Assembly: GCA_039989475.1 (NCBI GenBank)
Contig: JBDXHU010000002.1
Span: 62,001 to 126,000 of the forward strand
Reading direction: 5' to 3'
Length of the DNA stretch: 64,000 nucleotides
DNA from: JBDXHU01 sp039989475
GTDB lineage: Bacteria; Pseudomonadota; Gammaproteobacteria; Pseudomonadales; Halieaceae
Shown here: positions 16,673 to 25,811 of the stretch, in pieces
Position numbering within the stretch: the first letter of the stretch is position 1
Layout of the letters: every line of letters begins with the position of its first letter
Notes under the pieces: model-generated
Database searches by the model: none
Told to the model about the DNA's origin: nothing
What the model saw: only the letters and a program-made list of their open reading frames with translations
Program-made: the position numbers and the translations under genes

Positions 16673-18130
16673 GTGAACAGTGATCTCTTAATAGTGGGCG
16701 GTGAGGGCGACCTGGCCCTGCGCAAACTTTACCCCGCCTTGTTTTCGCTGTGGATTGGCGGTTCTCTCAATGAAAACATGACCATCGTGGCACTGGCCCG
16801 GCGTGAGCTGGACCAGGCCCAGTTCCTGGCTCTGGTGCGCGAGTGGTTCGACCAGAACAAAGATGACCGCGGTATAGACGAGGAGGCCTGGTCGGCATTC
16901 GCCGCACGCCTGCACTACGTGTCTACTGATGCCACTTCTGCCGAGGGTCTGGAAAAGCTGCGCCAGCAGCAATTTGCCGATGAGGAGCGTGGGCTGGTTG
17001 TCTATCTGGCGACACCGCCAGCTATTTTCGCCCCGGTGTGCCGGGCGCTGGAAGGCGCCGGCCTGGCGCGACCCACTACCCGTATCGTGGTGGAAAAGCC
17101 GCTGGGTCACGATCGCGAGAGCTTTCTCGAGATCAACCGCGACCTCTGTGCCATCTTCACCGAAGAACAGGTGTACCGGATAGATCATTACCTGGGTAAG
17201 GAAACAGTGCAGAATCTGTTGTCGCTGCGCTTCGCCAATGCCTTTTTCGAGCCGCTGTGGAACAACCAGTACATCGACAACGTACAGATCACAGTAGCCG
17301 AGAGTATCGGTGTTTCTGGTCGCTGGGATTTCTACGATGAGGCCGGTGCCATGCGCGATATGGTGCAAAATCACCTGCTGCAGCTGATGTGCCTCACCGC
17401 CATGGAACCGCCTGCACACTTGTCCTCTACCGACGTGCACAATGAGAAGATCAAGGTTCTGTCCTGTTTGCGTCCAATGGACGACACGCTGGCCAGGGAG
17501 AACACGGTAACCGGACAGTACGGCGAGGGCGCGGTAGACGGACAGCCCGTTATTGGCTACAGCGAGGAAGAGGGTGCCCAGCCTGGCTCGACCACGGAAA
17601 CCTTTGTCGCCATAAAAGCGGAGATTGAGAATTGGCGCTGGGCCGGTGTACCGTTTTACTTGCGTACCGGCAAGCGCCTGCCCAAGCGCATGGCTGAGAT
17701 TGTGATCGAATTCAAGCACGTGCCGCATTCGATATTTGGCGCTCAGGGCGCTGCCGCTGCACCCAACCGCTTGTTGTTACGCTTGCAGCCTGACGAGATC
17801 ATTCGCCTGGAGTTAATGAACAAGGTGCCGGGAATTGAAGCCGGCATGCCGCTGAAAAAGGTGTCACTGGACCTGGGTGAGCCAGCCGACAACAAGACTC
17901 CGGCACCTGGTGCCTACGAGCGCTTGCTGCTGGATGTGCTGCGCGAGAACTCGACCCTGTTCATGCGTGCTGACGAGGTTGAGCAGGCCTGGGTGTGGAT
18001 TGACCAGATCCACGCAGCCTGGGAAAGCATCGGCAAGACGCCGCAAAGCTATACCGCGGGCAACTGGGGTCCTACAGATGCTATCGCCCTGGTAGCGCGC
18101 GACGGCCGCAGCTGGAATGAATCCAACTAA
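16673..18130 (+). CDS. zwf: Glucose-6-phosphate 1-dehydrogenase
   Basis: Oxidises glucose 6-phosphate to 6-phosphogluconolactone with NAD(P)+. The 485-residue protein carries the coenzyme loop GGEGDLALRKL (residues 9-19) and the substrate signature RIDHYLGKE at 169-177. The start is GTG 16673, preceded by AGGGGAG. The usual G-A-T-G-D-L loop reads G-G-E-G-D-L here, a small variation that may affect coenzyme preference. The stop TAA overlaps the pgl ATG by one base. Confidence 0.97.
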   Translation: MNSDLLIVGGEGDLALRKLYPALFSLWIGGSLNENMTIVALARRELDQAQFLALVREWFDQNKDDRGIDEEAWSAFAARLHYVSTDATSAEGLEKLRQQQFADEERGLVVYLATPPAIFAPVCRALEGAGLARPTTRIVVEKPLGHDRESFLEINRDLCAIFTEEQVYRIDHYLGKETVQNLLSLRFANAFFEPLWNNQYIDNVQITVAESIGVSGRWDFYDEAGAMRDMVQNHLLQLMCLTAMEPPAHLSSTDVHNEKIKVLSCLRPMDDTLARENTVTGQYGEGAVDGQPVIGYSEEEGAQPGSTTETFVAIKAEIENWRWAGVPFYLRTGKRLPKRMAEIVIEFKHVPHSIFGAQGAAAAPNRLLLRLQPDEIIRLELMNKVPGIEAGMPLKKVSLDLGEPADNKTPAPGAYERLLLDVLRENSTLFMRADEVEQAWVWIDQIHAAWESIGKTPQSYTAGNWGPTDAIALVARDGRSWNESN

Positions 18131-18834
18131 TGGCTATTGAGCTGCACGAGTTCGACAGCAATGCAGTGCTGTCTGAAAACCTGGCCGAGTGTATTGCCTC
18201 GGCACTGGAAGGGGCACTGAACCTGCGCGACAGGGCGACCCTGGCCGTGTCTGGTGGCTCCACCCCGAAACCCCTGTTCGCCGCACTGTCACGCTGTGAG
18301 CTGGACTGGTCCCGGGTCAGTATTACCCAGGTTGATGAGCGCTGGGTGGAAGAGGATCACAGTGATTCCAATGCCCGCCTGGTACGTGAACATTTGCTAC
18401 AGAATAACGCCGCCGCGGCTCACTTCATCAGCATGAAATTGCCGGGCACCGACGCCTTCGCTGCAGAGCAGGACGTCAGGGACAAGCTGGCTGCATTTGC
18501 CGAGTCTATAGATGTTGTTGTTCTCGGCATGGGAGACGACGGTCACACGGCATCGTTTTTCCCGGCGGCGGACACCCTGGCGCAGGCACTTGATCCCGCC
18601 GGCACTGATTTGTGCCTGGCAGTGCGTCCACCGGTGGCACCCCATGATCGTATGACGCTGTCCCTGCCGGCACTGTTGGCTGCCCGGCAACTGTACCTGC
18701 ATATCACCGGCGAGAATAAATACGCTGTCCTGCAGCAAGCGCTGGCCGGCGACGATGTGATGGAGCTACCGATTCGTTCTGTATTTCAGCGCGCCGATAA
18801 TCCTCTTCAAATATTCTACGCAGCCGGGAGTTAA
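18130..18834 (+). CDS. pgl: 6-phosphogluconolactonase
   Basis: Hydrolyses 6-phosphogluconolactone to 6-phosphogluconate. The 234-residue protein belongs to the glucosamine-6-phosphate isomerase/lactonase fold, with LAVSGGSTPKPLF near the N-terminus, DERWV in the middle, and GMGDDGHTASFFP at the active site. Its start overlaps the zwf stop by one base (TAATG), and edd follows after 5 bases, so zwf-pgl-edd form a coupled unit. Confidence 0.96.
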   Translation: MAIELHEFDSNAVLSENLAECIASALEGALNLRDRATLAVSGGSTPKPLFAALSRCELDWSRVSITQVDERWVEEDHSDSNARLVREHLLQNNAAAAHFISMKLPGTDAFAAEQDVRDKLAAFAESIDVVVLGMGDDGHTASFFPAADTLAQALDPAGTDLCLAVRPPVAPHDRMTLSLPALLAARQLYLHITGENKYAVLQQALAGDDVMELPIRSVFQRADNPLQIFYAAGS

Positions 18835-18839
18835 GCACC

Positions 18840-20663
18840 ATGCATCCAGTGGTCGAACAAGTTACAGAAAGCCTGCGCCAGCGCAGTGCCTCGCGCCGCG
18901 GTCGCTACCTGGATCGCTGCCGGCGTACCCAGGAGCAGCTGCCGCCCAAGAAGCGCCTGTCCTGTGGCAATATCGCCCATGGCTATGCCGCCTGCAGTGA
19001 AGATGAGAAGTCGCTGATCGCCGGTATGGAAGCCGCCAATATTGGCATTATCAACGCCTATAACGACATGCTCTCGGCACACCAACCACTGGCGGATTAT
19101 CCCGACCAGGTTAAGCAGTTCGCCCGGGAACTCGGTGGCACAGCCCAGGTCGCCTCCGGCGTGCCGGCCATGTGCGACGGGGTTACCCAGGGCCAGCCCG
19201 GCATGGAGCTGAGTCTGTTCAGTCGGGACGTGGTAGCCATGGCTACTGCTGTTGGTCTTAGCCACAACCTGTTTGATGCCGGCCTGTGCCTGGGTATTTG
19301 CGACAAGATTGTGCCGGGCATGATGATTGGCGCTTTGCAGTTCGGCCATCTGCCCGTTGCATTTATCGGCTCTGGACCAATGAGCTCGGGTATACCCAAC
19401 AAGGAAAAGGCGGCCGTGCGCCAGTTGCACGCTGAGGGCAAGGCCGATGATGCGGAGCTGCTGGCAGTGGAGTCGGCGTCTTATCACAGCGCTGGTACCT
19501 GCACCTTCTACGGCACCGCCAACAGCAACCAGGTTTTGATGGAAATGCTGGGCGTACAATTGCCGGGCAGTTCTTTCCTGCATCCAGACGATCCCCTGCG
19601 TCCAGCTCTCATTCGACACACGGTGCAGGCGCTGATGCAGAGCACGGTTGATAGCGGTGATTATCGGCCGTTGAGCCAGGTGATCTCCGAGGAGTCCATT
19701 GTCAACGCCGTGGTGGCTTTGTTGGCCACTGGAGGCTCGACTAACCACACACTGCATATGGTGGCTATTGCCCGCGCCGCCGGGATTGAGCTGGAGCTGG
19801 AAGACTTTGATCGACTGTCAGCGGCGGTACCTTTGCTGGCACGCATTTACCCCAACGGCACAGCGGATATTAATCATTTCCAGGAGGCCGGTGGCATGGC
19901 CTTCCTGGTACGTGAATTGCGTCAGGGCGGGCTGCTCAATGAATCGGTTGTCAATATGCTCGGCCAGGGCCTGGATAATTATTGTGCGGTGCCAGAACAG
20001 GCAGCGGACGGCAGCGTCAGCTGGCGGCGCCAGGTTGATAGTTCCGGCGACAAGACTGTTCTTGCCGGTGTTGGTAATCCTTTTGCCGCCGAGGGCGGAT
20101 TGAGGCGTTTACAGGGCAATCTGGGCGAATGCGTGATCAAGGTATCGGCCGTGAACGAGGAGCATCGCAAGATTACCGCAGCTTGTCGGGTTTTCCACAG
20201 CCAGCAAGCCCTGAAGGAGGCCTTCGAGGCAGGTGAAATGGAATGCGACGTGGTGGCCGTGGTACGTTTCCAGGGGCCCTCAGCCAACGGTATGCCGGAG
20301 CTGCATAAAATGACGCCATTCCTGGGGATTTTGCAGGATCGAGGTTACAAGGTGGCACTGGTCACCGACGGACGCATGTCCGGCGCTTCCGGCAAGGTGC
20401 CGGCGGCCATTCACCTCTCACCGGAAGCGGCCCACGGCGGTCCAATCGCCATGTTGCGAGACGGCGATATGGTAGAACTGGACGCTGCCAGCGGTGAGCT
20501 TAATGTGTTGATTGCGGCCAGTGAGTGGGACGCACGTGAAGCAGCAGAGGCGCCGCCGGAAGAATACAGCCTGGGGCGTAACCTGTTCGATAGCTTCCGC
20601 CGGGTGAGTAGTACTGCAGCCCTCGGTGGCTCAGTATTTGAAGGTGGCTTTGACCCCCAGTAG
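18840..20663 (+). CDS. edd: 6-phosphogluconate dehydratase
   Basis: Fe-S dehydratase producing 2-keto-3-deoxy-6-phosphogluconate, the substrate of eda. The 607-residue length and the IlvD/Edd motifs fit: MCDGVTQGQPGMELS, a GGSTNHTLH segment, and VTDGRMSGASGKVPAAIH near the C-terminus. It needs a cluster of the kind the suf operon provides. It ends the plus-strand run and is followed by the 19-bp tandem repeat and convergent glk. Confidence 0.97.
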   Translation: MHPVVEQVTESLRQRSASRRGRYLDRCRRTQEQLPPKKRLSCGNIAHGYAACSEDEKSLIAGMEAANIGIINAYNDMLSAHQPLADYPDQVKQFARELGGTAQVASGVPAMCDGVTQGQPGMELSLFSRDVVAMATAVGLSHNLFDAGLCLGICDKIVPGMMIGALQFGHLPVAFIGSGPMSSGIPNKEKAAVRQLHAEGKADDAELLAVESASYHSAGTCTFYGTANSNQVLMEMLGVQLPGSSFLHPDDPLRPALIRHTVQALMQSTVDSGDYRPLSQVISEESIVNAVVALLATGGSTNHTLHMVAIARAAGIELELEDFDRLSAAVPLLARIYPNGTADINHFQEAGGMAFLVRELRQGGLLNESVVNMLGQGLDNYCAVPEQAADGSVSWRRQVDSSGDKTVLAGVGNPFAAEGGLRRLQGNLGECVIKVSAVNEEHRKITAACRVFHSQQALKEAFEAGEMECDVVAVVRFQGPSANGMPELHKMTPFLGILQDRGYKVALVTDGRMSGASGKVPAAIHLSPEAAHGGPIAMLRDGDMVELDAASGELNVLIAASEWDAREAAEAPPEEYSLGRNLFDSFRRVSSTAALGGSVFEGGFDPQ

Positions 20664-20667
20664 ACAG

Positions 20668-20762
20668 GCCGCAGTTCTTTAAACGAGCCGCAGCGCTTTA
20701 AACGAGCCGCAGCGCTTTAAACAAGCCGCAGTTCTTTAAACGAGCCGCAGCGCTTTAAGCCC
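20668..20762 (+). repeat. Five-copy 19-bp tandem repeat between edd and glk
   Basis: Five adjacent 19-base units begin at 20668, 20687, 20706, 20725 and 20744. The consensus is GCCGCAGCGCTTTAAACGA; units 1 and 4 have TTC in place of CGC, unit 3 ends CAA and unit 5 is degenerate at its end. The repeat starts 4 bases after the edd stop. The glk stop codon (20755-20757) lies inside the fifth unit. AGCGCT and TTTAAA inside the unit are self-complementary. Confidence 0.93.
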
Positions 20763-21750
20763 GCTGTTGGCGGTGCTGGCGAAACAGCTGCGCGGCGCCT
20801 TTCAAAGCCAGGTGTTCCTCCGTAATCAGGCGAATCGGAATGCTCCGCATATAGGGCTCCATCACGCCCTTGGCACAGAAGCGTTCACACAAATCGCTGT
20901 CTTCCAATAAGGGGATGATACGGGGCAGTACGCCGCCACCAAAATATACCCCGCCCAGGGCACCGTGACTCAGGGCCAGGTCGCCGGCGACACTCCCCAG
21001 TATCGATAAAAACAGTTGCACACTGCGACTGCAGCTGGCGTCATCGCCCCGCAGGGCAGCACTGGTGATTTCGGCGGGAGTGAGCTCGCTGCTGCCGCTA
21101 CCGCTTTCTTTCAGCAGGAAGTCATGAATGCGCGCCAGGCCGGCGCCCGACAGCAGCAGCTCGGCGTAAACGTGCTCATAGTCCGCGGCCAGGTAGTCGC
21201 GCAGGGCAAGCTCCACCGGGGTTACCGGCGCAAACACGATGTGGGCGCCCTCGGTGCTGATAGTCACGATGTCGTCATCGTGTTCCAGCACGATCGCAAC
21301 GCCTAGCCCGGTACCCGGACCCATTACGGTCAGCGGGCCACTGGCGCCGGCATCCACCTGGTTGAGCGGGATGCTGGATGACTCCTGTAATAGCGGCGCC
21401 ATACAGGCTAGCGCCTTGAAGTCGTTGACGAACAGGATCTCTTCAAGTCCAAACTGTTGCTCTAGAGCTGTGGCGTCCAGTGACCAACCCAGGTTGGTGA
21501 GAAAGCCCTCGCGACCGTTGTTGGGGCCGGCCGTGGCAAAGCAGGCTTGCCCTGGGGCGCTATCGCCGAGTTGCTCCAGGTACAGGGCCAGCAGGTCGGC
21601 AAAGCCCGTCAGCTCTGTATTGTTGAAATTTTGCAGGTCGCTGAGCCGCGTTTCACCCGCGCCGCAGTGAGCCACGGCGAAACGGCCGTTGGTGCCACCG
21701 ACATCGGCGACAATAATCCTGCTGGTTTCCGGGGATGCTGGAGTGCTCAT
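20755..21750 (-). CDS. glk: Glucokinase
   Basis: ATP-dependent phosphorylation of glucose to glucose 6-phosphate, feeding zwf. The 331-residue protein belongs to the Glk family: ADVGGTNGRFA near residue 15 for ATP binding, FVNDFKALA around the catalytic aspartate, and MGPGTGLGVA. It is convergent with edd and its last codons fall into the 19-bp repeat array. It closes the glucose-to-pyruvate module of this region. Confidence 0.94.
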   Translation of the reverse strand: MSTPASPETSRIIVADVGGTNGRFAVAHCGAGETRLSDLQNFNNTELTGFADLLALYLEQLGDSAPGQACFATAGPNNGREGFLTNLGWSLDATALEQQFGLEEILFVNDFKALACMAPLLQESSSIPLNQVDAGASGPLTVMGPGTGLGVAIVLEHDDDIVTISTEGAHIVFAPVTPVELALRDYLAADYEHVYAELLLSGAGLARIHDFLLKESGSGSSELTPAEITSAALRGDDASCSRSVQLFLSILGSVAGDLALSHGALGGVYFGGGVLPRIIPLLEDSDLCERFCAKGVMEPYMRSIPIRLITEEHLALKGAAQLFRQHRQQRA

Positions 21751-21841
21751 GCCTGCAAATGGGACCTTGATTCATGGGACTGCGAAGTTTGAAGAAGAAT
21801 GACGCCACTGTCTATTCGCAAGCCGGATTGTTTAGCCTGGT

Positions 21842-21869
21842 TTGCTGACGGCGCCGGCTTGGTTACACT
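21842..21869 (+). promoter_or_regulatory. Possible promoter for the 21916-29463 gene run
   Basis: TTGCTG (21842-21847) and TACACT (21864-21869) are 16 bases apart, with the downstream start at 21916. Both boxes match the sigma-70 consensus only partly. The divergent glk starts at 21750. Confidence 0.35.
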
Positions 21870-21915
21870 AGGGAAGCTTACATATTCCGTATCCAGCCAA
21901 AACGAGGAACCAGCC

Positions 21916-22260
21916 ATGATCCGCCGTACTCTTCTTAATATTTTGTTCATCCTGCCGCTGACACTGGTAGTGAATATCGCCTGGGCCGCTGACGACGTGA
22001 GTGATTCATGGTGCAACGGCTACATCAGGTCCGCCCTGGGGGCACTCCCGGTAGACGGCCTGAATCGTAATAACCTGTGGCTGGCCTGGAATGAAACTGT
22101 TAACTCAGCAATCATCGCCGGTCAATTGGATAAGAAAGACTCGCAGGCTGGCTACGATGCCTTCAGCCAGCAACTGGCGAGCAACAATGTGCAGGCAATG
22201 ATCGATACCTCGGATGATCAATGCGACCTGGGCCGCAACAGCACCTGGGTCTGGTGGTAA
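21916..22260 (+). CDS. Small secreted protein of unknown function
   Basis: The start is placed at ATG 21916 (MIRRTLL) because GAGGAAC lies just upstream and a clear signal peptide follows; the frame is open further up to 21799 without a plausible N-terminus. The 114-residue product has a hydrophobic stretch at about residues 5-22 ending in AWA, a likely signal peptidase I site, then a ~90-residue acidic domain. It contains only two cysteines in the mature part, possibly forming one disulfide. The family is not recognised. It is the first gene before the ThuA/GMC run. Confidence 0.7.
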   Translation: MIRRTLLNILFILPLTLVVNIAWAADDVSDSWCNGYIRSALGALPVDGLNRNNLWLAWNETVNSAIIAGQLDKKDSQAGYDAFSQQLASNNVQAMIDTSDDQCDLGRNSTWVWW

Positions 22261-22310
22261 GAGCCTGATCTCCGGGCGGAAACTCCAGGTCTCCTGGCTG
22301 AACTGGATTA

Positions 22311-23204
22311 ATGGCTGGCCTTAAGAAAATTGCGCTGGGGCTGCTGGCCTTTATGCTAACGCTTGCCATTTCAGCCCTGGCTGCGATCTGGTGGTTTGGC
22401 GCCTGGCGAATCCTGTTCCCGTCCTCAAGCTATGAAACCACGCCGCCGGCACTGCCGTCCGATTTGCACTCGCCCTCACTGCTGCTATTCACCAAGACCA
22501 ATCGCTTTCGTCACGAAGAGGGTATCGCCGCAGGGATAGCCCTGTTCGAAGAGATGGGGCGTGATAATGGCTGGTCGGTGTGGCAAACGGAGAACTCCGC
22601 GGTATTCAATGAATCTGATTTGCAGCGCTTTGACCTGGTGGTCTATCTCAATAGCACCGGCGCCAGCCTGGGGCCGCTCCAGCGCCAGAGTTTACGAAAC
22701 TGGGTGGAGGCGGGTGGCAGTTGGCTGGGAATTCACGCCGCGGCTGATGATTCCCACACCTACTGGCCCTGGTATGTAGAGACGCTGATTGGGGTTGAGT
22801 TTACGGCACATATACTTGGCCCGCAGTTGCAGCCGGCCACTGTGATTAACCAGGCGCCCGCACATTCGGTGATGCAGGGGCTGGCTGGTTCGTGGACCCA
22901 TACCGAGGAGTGGTATTCCTGGCGCCAGGCACCGGACGAGGAGCTATTCGTTATACTGGCCAGCGTTGACGAGGACAGCTACAGCCCATGGCAGAAGATA
23001 GTGAGCCGGGATGTGGATTTGCGTATGGGTTATCACCCCGTTGCCTGGACTCGCTGCGTGGATCGCGGCCGGTCCTTGTATTCGGCGCTGGGGCACTCTG
23101 CCGACGCCTATGCGGCCGACGAGCATAGGCAACTATTAAAAAATGCGACGACCTGGTTGCTCGACGACAGGCAGTCGCCCTGTAAACGACCTGGGCGTGA
23201 TTGA
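22311..23204 (+). CDS. Membrane-anchored ThuA-like protein 1
   Basis: The 297-residue protein has an N-terminal hydrophobic anchor (about residues 7-30) and then a ThuA-like class I glutamine-amidotransferase fold, recognised from the early LLLFTKTNRFRHEEG, the central GGSWLGIHAAAD, HTEEWYSW, and the late ALGHSADAY. ThuA proteins are linked to keto-sugar metabolism; the fold lacks an amidotransferase cysteine here. The domain probably faces the periplasm. A paralogue lies at 25812-26663 on the other side of a GMC flavoenzyme. The exact reaction is unknown. Confidence 0.82.
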   Translation: MAGLKKIALGLLAFMLTLAISALAAIWWFGAWRILFPSSSYETTPPALPSDLHSPSLLLFTKTNRFRHEEGIAAGIALFEEMGRDNGWSVWQTENSAVFNESDLQRFDLVVYLNSTGASLGPLQRQSLRNWVEAGGSWLGIHAAADDSHTYWPWYVETLIGVEFTAHILGPQLQPATVINQAPAHSVMQGLAGSWTHTEEWYSWRQAPDEELFVILASVDEDSYSPWQKIVSRDVDLRMGYHPVAWTRCVDRGRSLYSALGHSADAYAADEHRQLLKNATTWLLDDRQSPCKRPGRD

Positions 23205-23480
23205 ATGCTGTTACGACAAAGAAAGGCCCTGATCGCCGCTACTTTAGTGACGCTGTGGCTGCGTTTCGGATTGCTGGCCACGGCCGTGTTTTTTTATGAG
23301 TTGTACCACCTGACCGGGGTGGAGTTTATTTACTGGGGCTACAGCGTGTTCAAAGTGGCGGACTACTACTACAGCATTTGGGCATTGCAGACTTTTGCCA
23401 GTGTTGCCGTCGGTGTGCTGGTGTTCGGCGTATTGGCCTGGCGAGGCGAAATCAAACTGCGCAAGGCACAAGGAGCCTGA
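23205..23480 (+). CDS. Small two-helix membrane protein
   Basis: A 91-residue protein starting directly after the stop of the ThuA-like gene. It has two predicted membrane helices, about residues 8-32 and 58-80, separated by a tyrosine-rich loop (DYYYS), and a basic C-terminus. The family is not recognised. Its place just before the Gluconate_2-dh3-like gene suggests a membrane or electron-transfer anchor for the neighbouring dehydrogenase, which is inference only. Confidence 0.75.
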   Translation: MLLRQRKALIAATLVTLWLRFGLLATAVFFYELYHLTGVEFIYWGYSVFKVADYYYSIWALQTFASVAVGVLVFGVLAWRGEIKLRKAQGA

Positions 23481-23481
23481 C

Positions 23482-24102
23482 ATGAAACGACGGGAATTCC
23501 TGGAATGTGCGGCCCTGCTGATTACGGGCGCCAGTGCCAGCCAGCTGGGCTGGACGCTCACCGGGGAGCAGGAAGTTTACCTGGCGGGTGCAGCGGACTA
23601 TATAGACCAGCCCCTGAACTACTATACGCCGGAGCAGCGCGAGTTGTTGGCAGCTCTGAGCGAGACCATTATTCCACGCACGGATACACCGGGTGCCATA
23701 GATGCCGGAGTGCCGCGGTTTATCGAATTGATGGTGGCAGAGTGGCTCAATGATGCGGAACGGGCGGCCTTTGATGAGGGCCTGTTCGCACTGCAACAAC
23801 GCGCGCAAAAGGACTGGGACGGCGATTTTCTGGCTCTGGATGAGGATGCGAGGCTGGAATTGCTGGAGACCCTCGAGAGCGAGGCCAGTGGCTCCGACTG
23901 GTACCAGTTGGGCAACATCCGTCGTGATTTTATCAGCGACGCCCCCTTTATCTGCCAACTCAAGGAGTTAACCATCTGGGGCTTCTTTACCTCGGAGGTG
24001 GGCGGCACCCAGGTGCTGCGTTATGAAGCGATGCCCATGCGTTTCGATGGGGATACCCCGCTTGGACCTGATGAAAGCACCTGGATGCCCTACCTGATAT
24101 GA
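23482..24102 (+). CDS. Gluconate 2-dehydrogenase subunit 3-like, Tat-exported
   Basis: The start is ATG 23482 (MKRREFL), 12 bases downstream of AGGAG, giving 206 residues. Residues 2-7 (KRREFL) form a twin-arginine signal followed by a hydrophobic segment. The body resembles the small subunit of flavin-dependent sugar dehydrogenases, with YYTPEQRELLAALSETIIPRTDTPGA as its conserved core and a C-terminal stretch around FFTSEVGG. Such subunits escort the folded GMC large subunit through the Tat system. The stop overlaps the GMC start by four bases, as expected for partners. Confidence 0.86.
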   Translation: MKRREFLECAALLITGASASQLGWTLTGEQEVYLAGAADYIDQPLNYYTPEQRELLAALSETIIPRTDTPGAIDAGVPRFIELMVAEWLNDAERAAFDEGLFALQQRAQKDWDGDFLALDEDARLELLETLESEASGSDWYQLGNIRRDFISDAPFICQLKELTIWGFFTSEVGGTQVLRYEAMPMRFDGDTPLGPDESTWMPYLI

Positions 24103-25799
24103 GTGACGCCAGTACACAGTTCGATGCCATTGTTATTGGTTCCGGTATTACCGGGGGTTGGGCGGCAAAGGAGCTGACCGAGCGGGGGCTTAAAGTATTG
24201 GTGTTGGAGCGCGGTCGCGAGCTGCGCCACGGTGTCGACTATCTGGGCGAGCATGCACCAGACTGGAAGCTGCCCTACAACGGCAAGAAACCGCGCGAGT
24301 TTTACGCGGAACAGTACCCGATCCAGAGCAAGAGCTATGCCTTTGGCGAGGACACCCGCCACTTCTTTGTCAATGATAAGGAAAACCCTTACCAACAAGC
24401 TCCGGGCAAACCTTTTGAGTGGGTGCGCGGTAATGTGGTCGGTGGTCGTTCCCTTTTGTGGGGGCGCCAGACCTATCGCTGGAGCGAGCAGGATTTTGAA
24501 GCCAACCGGGTCGATGGCAATGGCATGCCCTGGCCGATCGGCTACAAGGAGCTGGCACCCTGGTACAGCCATGTAGAGGATTTTATTGGCGTAACTGGCC
24601 AGGCCGAGGGCCTGCCACAGTTGCCCGACGGCGAATTCCTGCCGCCCATGGACATGTTTGCCCTGGAGAAGACCATCAAGGGTCGGCTGGCCAGCAAGGC
24701 GCCTGAACTGACCATGACCATGGGCCGGGCGGCGATTTTAACCCGTGATCATAAGGGCCGTGCTGCTTGCCATTATTGTGGGCCTTGTCAGCGCGGCTGT
24801 TCTACCGGCAGCTATTTCAGCTCTCAAAGTTCGACCCTTCCGGCTGCCGAGGCGACCGGCAATCTCACCCTGGTTGCGAACGCCGTGGTCGAGCGCCTGG
24901 TATACGATGAAGCCAGCGGCAAGCTCAGTGCGGTGGAGGTGATCGACAGCCAGACCCGGGAAAAACTTCGCTATAGTGCCAAATTGTTTTTCCTCTGCGC
25001 ATCAACCCTGGGCACCACCCAGGTGCTTTTGAATTCCCCCAGCGGCACCTTCCCCAATGGTCTGGCGAATCGCAGCGGCAGCGTCGGTCGTTACCTGATG
25101 GATCATCTCAATGTGCTCAGTACCACGGGTATATTTTTTGACGACATGGACAGCTACTACTACGGCAACCGACCCAATAACACCTATATTCCGCGCTTCC
25201 GTAATCTGCCCGGCGAAGACGAAGATACCGATTTTGTGCGCGGCTATGGTTACCAGGCACTGCCACTACGCGGAGACTGGAAGATGAATTTCAATGCCAA
25301 GGGCTTTGGCGCTGGATTGAAAGACCGATTGCGCAAACCCGGTCCCTGGTTATGGGCCCTGGCCGGTTTCGGGGAGTGTCTACCGCAATACACGAATCGG
25401 GCGTATTTGCATCCGACCCGGGTTGACCGCTTCGGTATTCCGCAACTGGTGATGGACTTTGAATGGGGGCCCAACGAGCTGGCGCTGTGGCGAGATATGG
25501 ACAAGCAGTCAGCGCGGATCATGAAAGCTGCGGGTGCCGTGTTCACCTCGGCCATTGCCGCTGAAGATGTGGTTGGTGGCTCAGCTATTCACGAGATGGG
25601 TACGGCGCGGATGGGCGATGACCCTAACCAGGCAGTACTCAACGCCCATAACCAGGCCCACGATGTGCCCAACCTGTTTGTTACCGATGGCGCCTGTATG
25701 ACCTCTTCATCCTGCGTTAATCCCTCGCTGACTTACATGGCATTGACGGCGCGGGCCTGCGCTTACGCGGTGACGCAGTTGGCGGAAGGTCAGATTTGA
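24099..25799 (+). CDS. GMC-family flavin dehydrogenase, large subunit
   Basis: FAD enzyme of the glucose-methanol-choline family, probably oxidising a sugar or alcohol in the periplasm with its Tat-exported partner. The 566-residue protein has the FAD motif GSGITGG (residues 14-20), GGRSLLWGRQ near 115-124, and a C-terminal HEMGTARMG plus SSCVNPSLTYMAL. Four cysteines, Cys224, Cys227, Cys230 and Cys234, are closely spaced and could hold an Fe-S cluster, as in FAD-dependent glucose and glucoside-3-dehydrogenases. The overlap with the small subunit fits this. The substrate is not known. Confidence 0.9.
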   Translation: MSDASTQFDAIVIGSGITGGWAAKELTERGLKVLVLERGRELRHGVDYLGEHAPDWKLPYNGKKPREFYAEQYPIQSKSYAFGEDTRHFFVNDKENPYQQAPGKPFEWVRGNVVGGRSLLWGRQTYRWSEQDFEANRVDGNGMPWPIGYKELAPWYSHVEDFIGVTGQAEGLPQLPDGEFLPPMDMFALEKTIKGRLASKAPELTMTMGRAAILTRDHKGRAACHYCGPCQRGCSTGSYFSSQSSTLPAAEATGNLTLVANAVVERLVYDEASGKLSAVEVIDSQTREKLRYSAKLFFLCASTLGTTQVLLNSPSGTFPNGLANRSGSVGRYLMDHLNVLSTTGIFFDDMDSYYYGNRPNNTYIPRFRNLPGEDEDTDFVRGYGYQALPLRGDWKMNFNAKGFGAGLKDRLRKPGPWLWALAGFGECLPQYTNRAYLHPTRVDRFGIPQLVMDFEWGPNELALWRDMDKQSARIMKAAGAVFTSAIAAEDVVGGSAIHEMGTARMGDDPNQAVLNAHNQAHDVPNLFVTDGACMTSSSCVNPSLTYMALTARACAYAVTQLAEGQI

Positions 25800-25811
25800 G
25801 GGGAGAAAGCG

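Noticed and set aside
16688..17728. 346-codon minus-strand frame opposite zwf
   Set aside because: It is antisense to an intact zwf with all active-site motifs; no independent coding signal.
18831..19757. 308-codon minus-strand frame opposite edd
   Set aside because: It is antisense to conserved edd and without recognisable domain.
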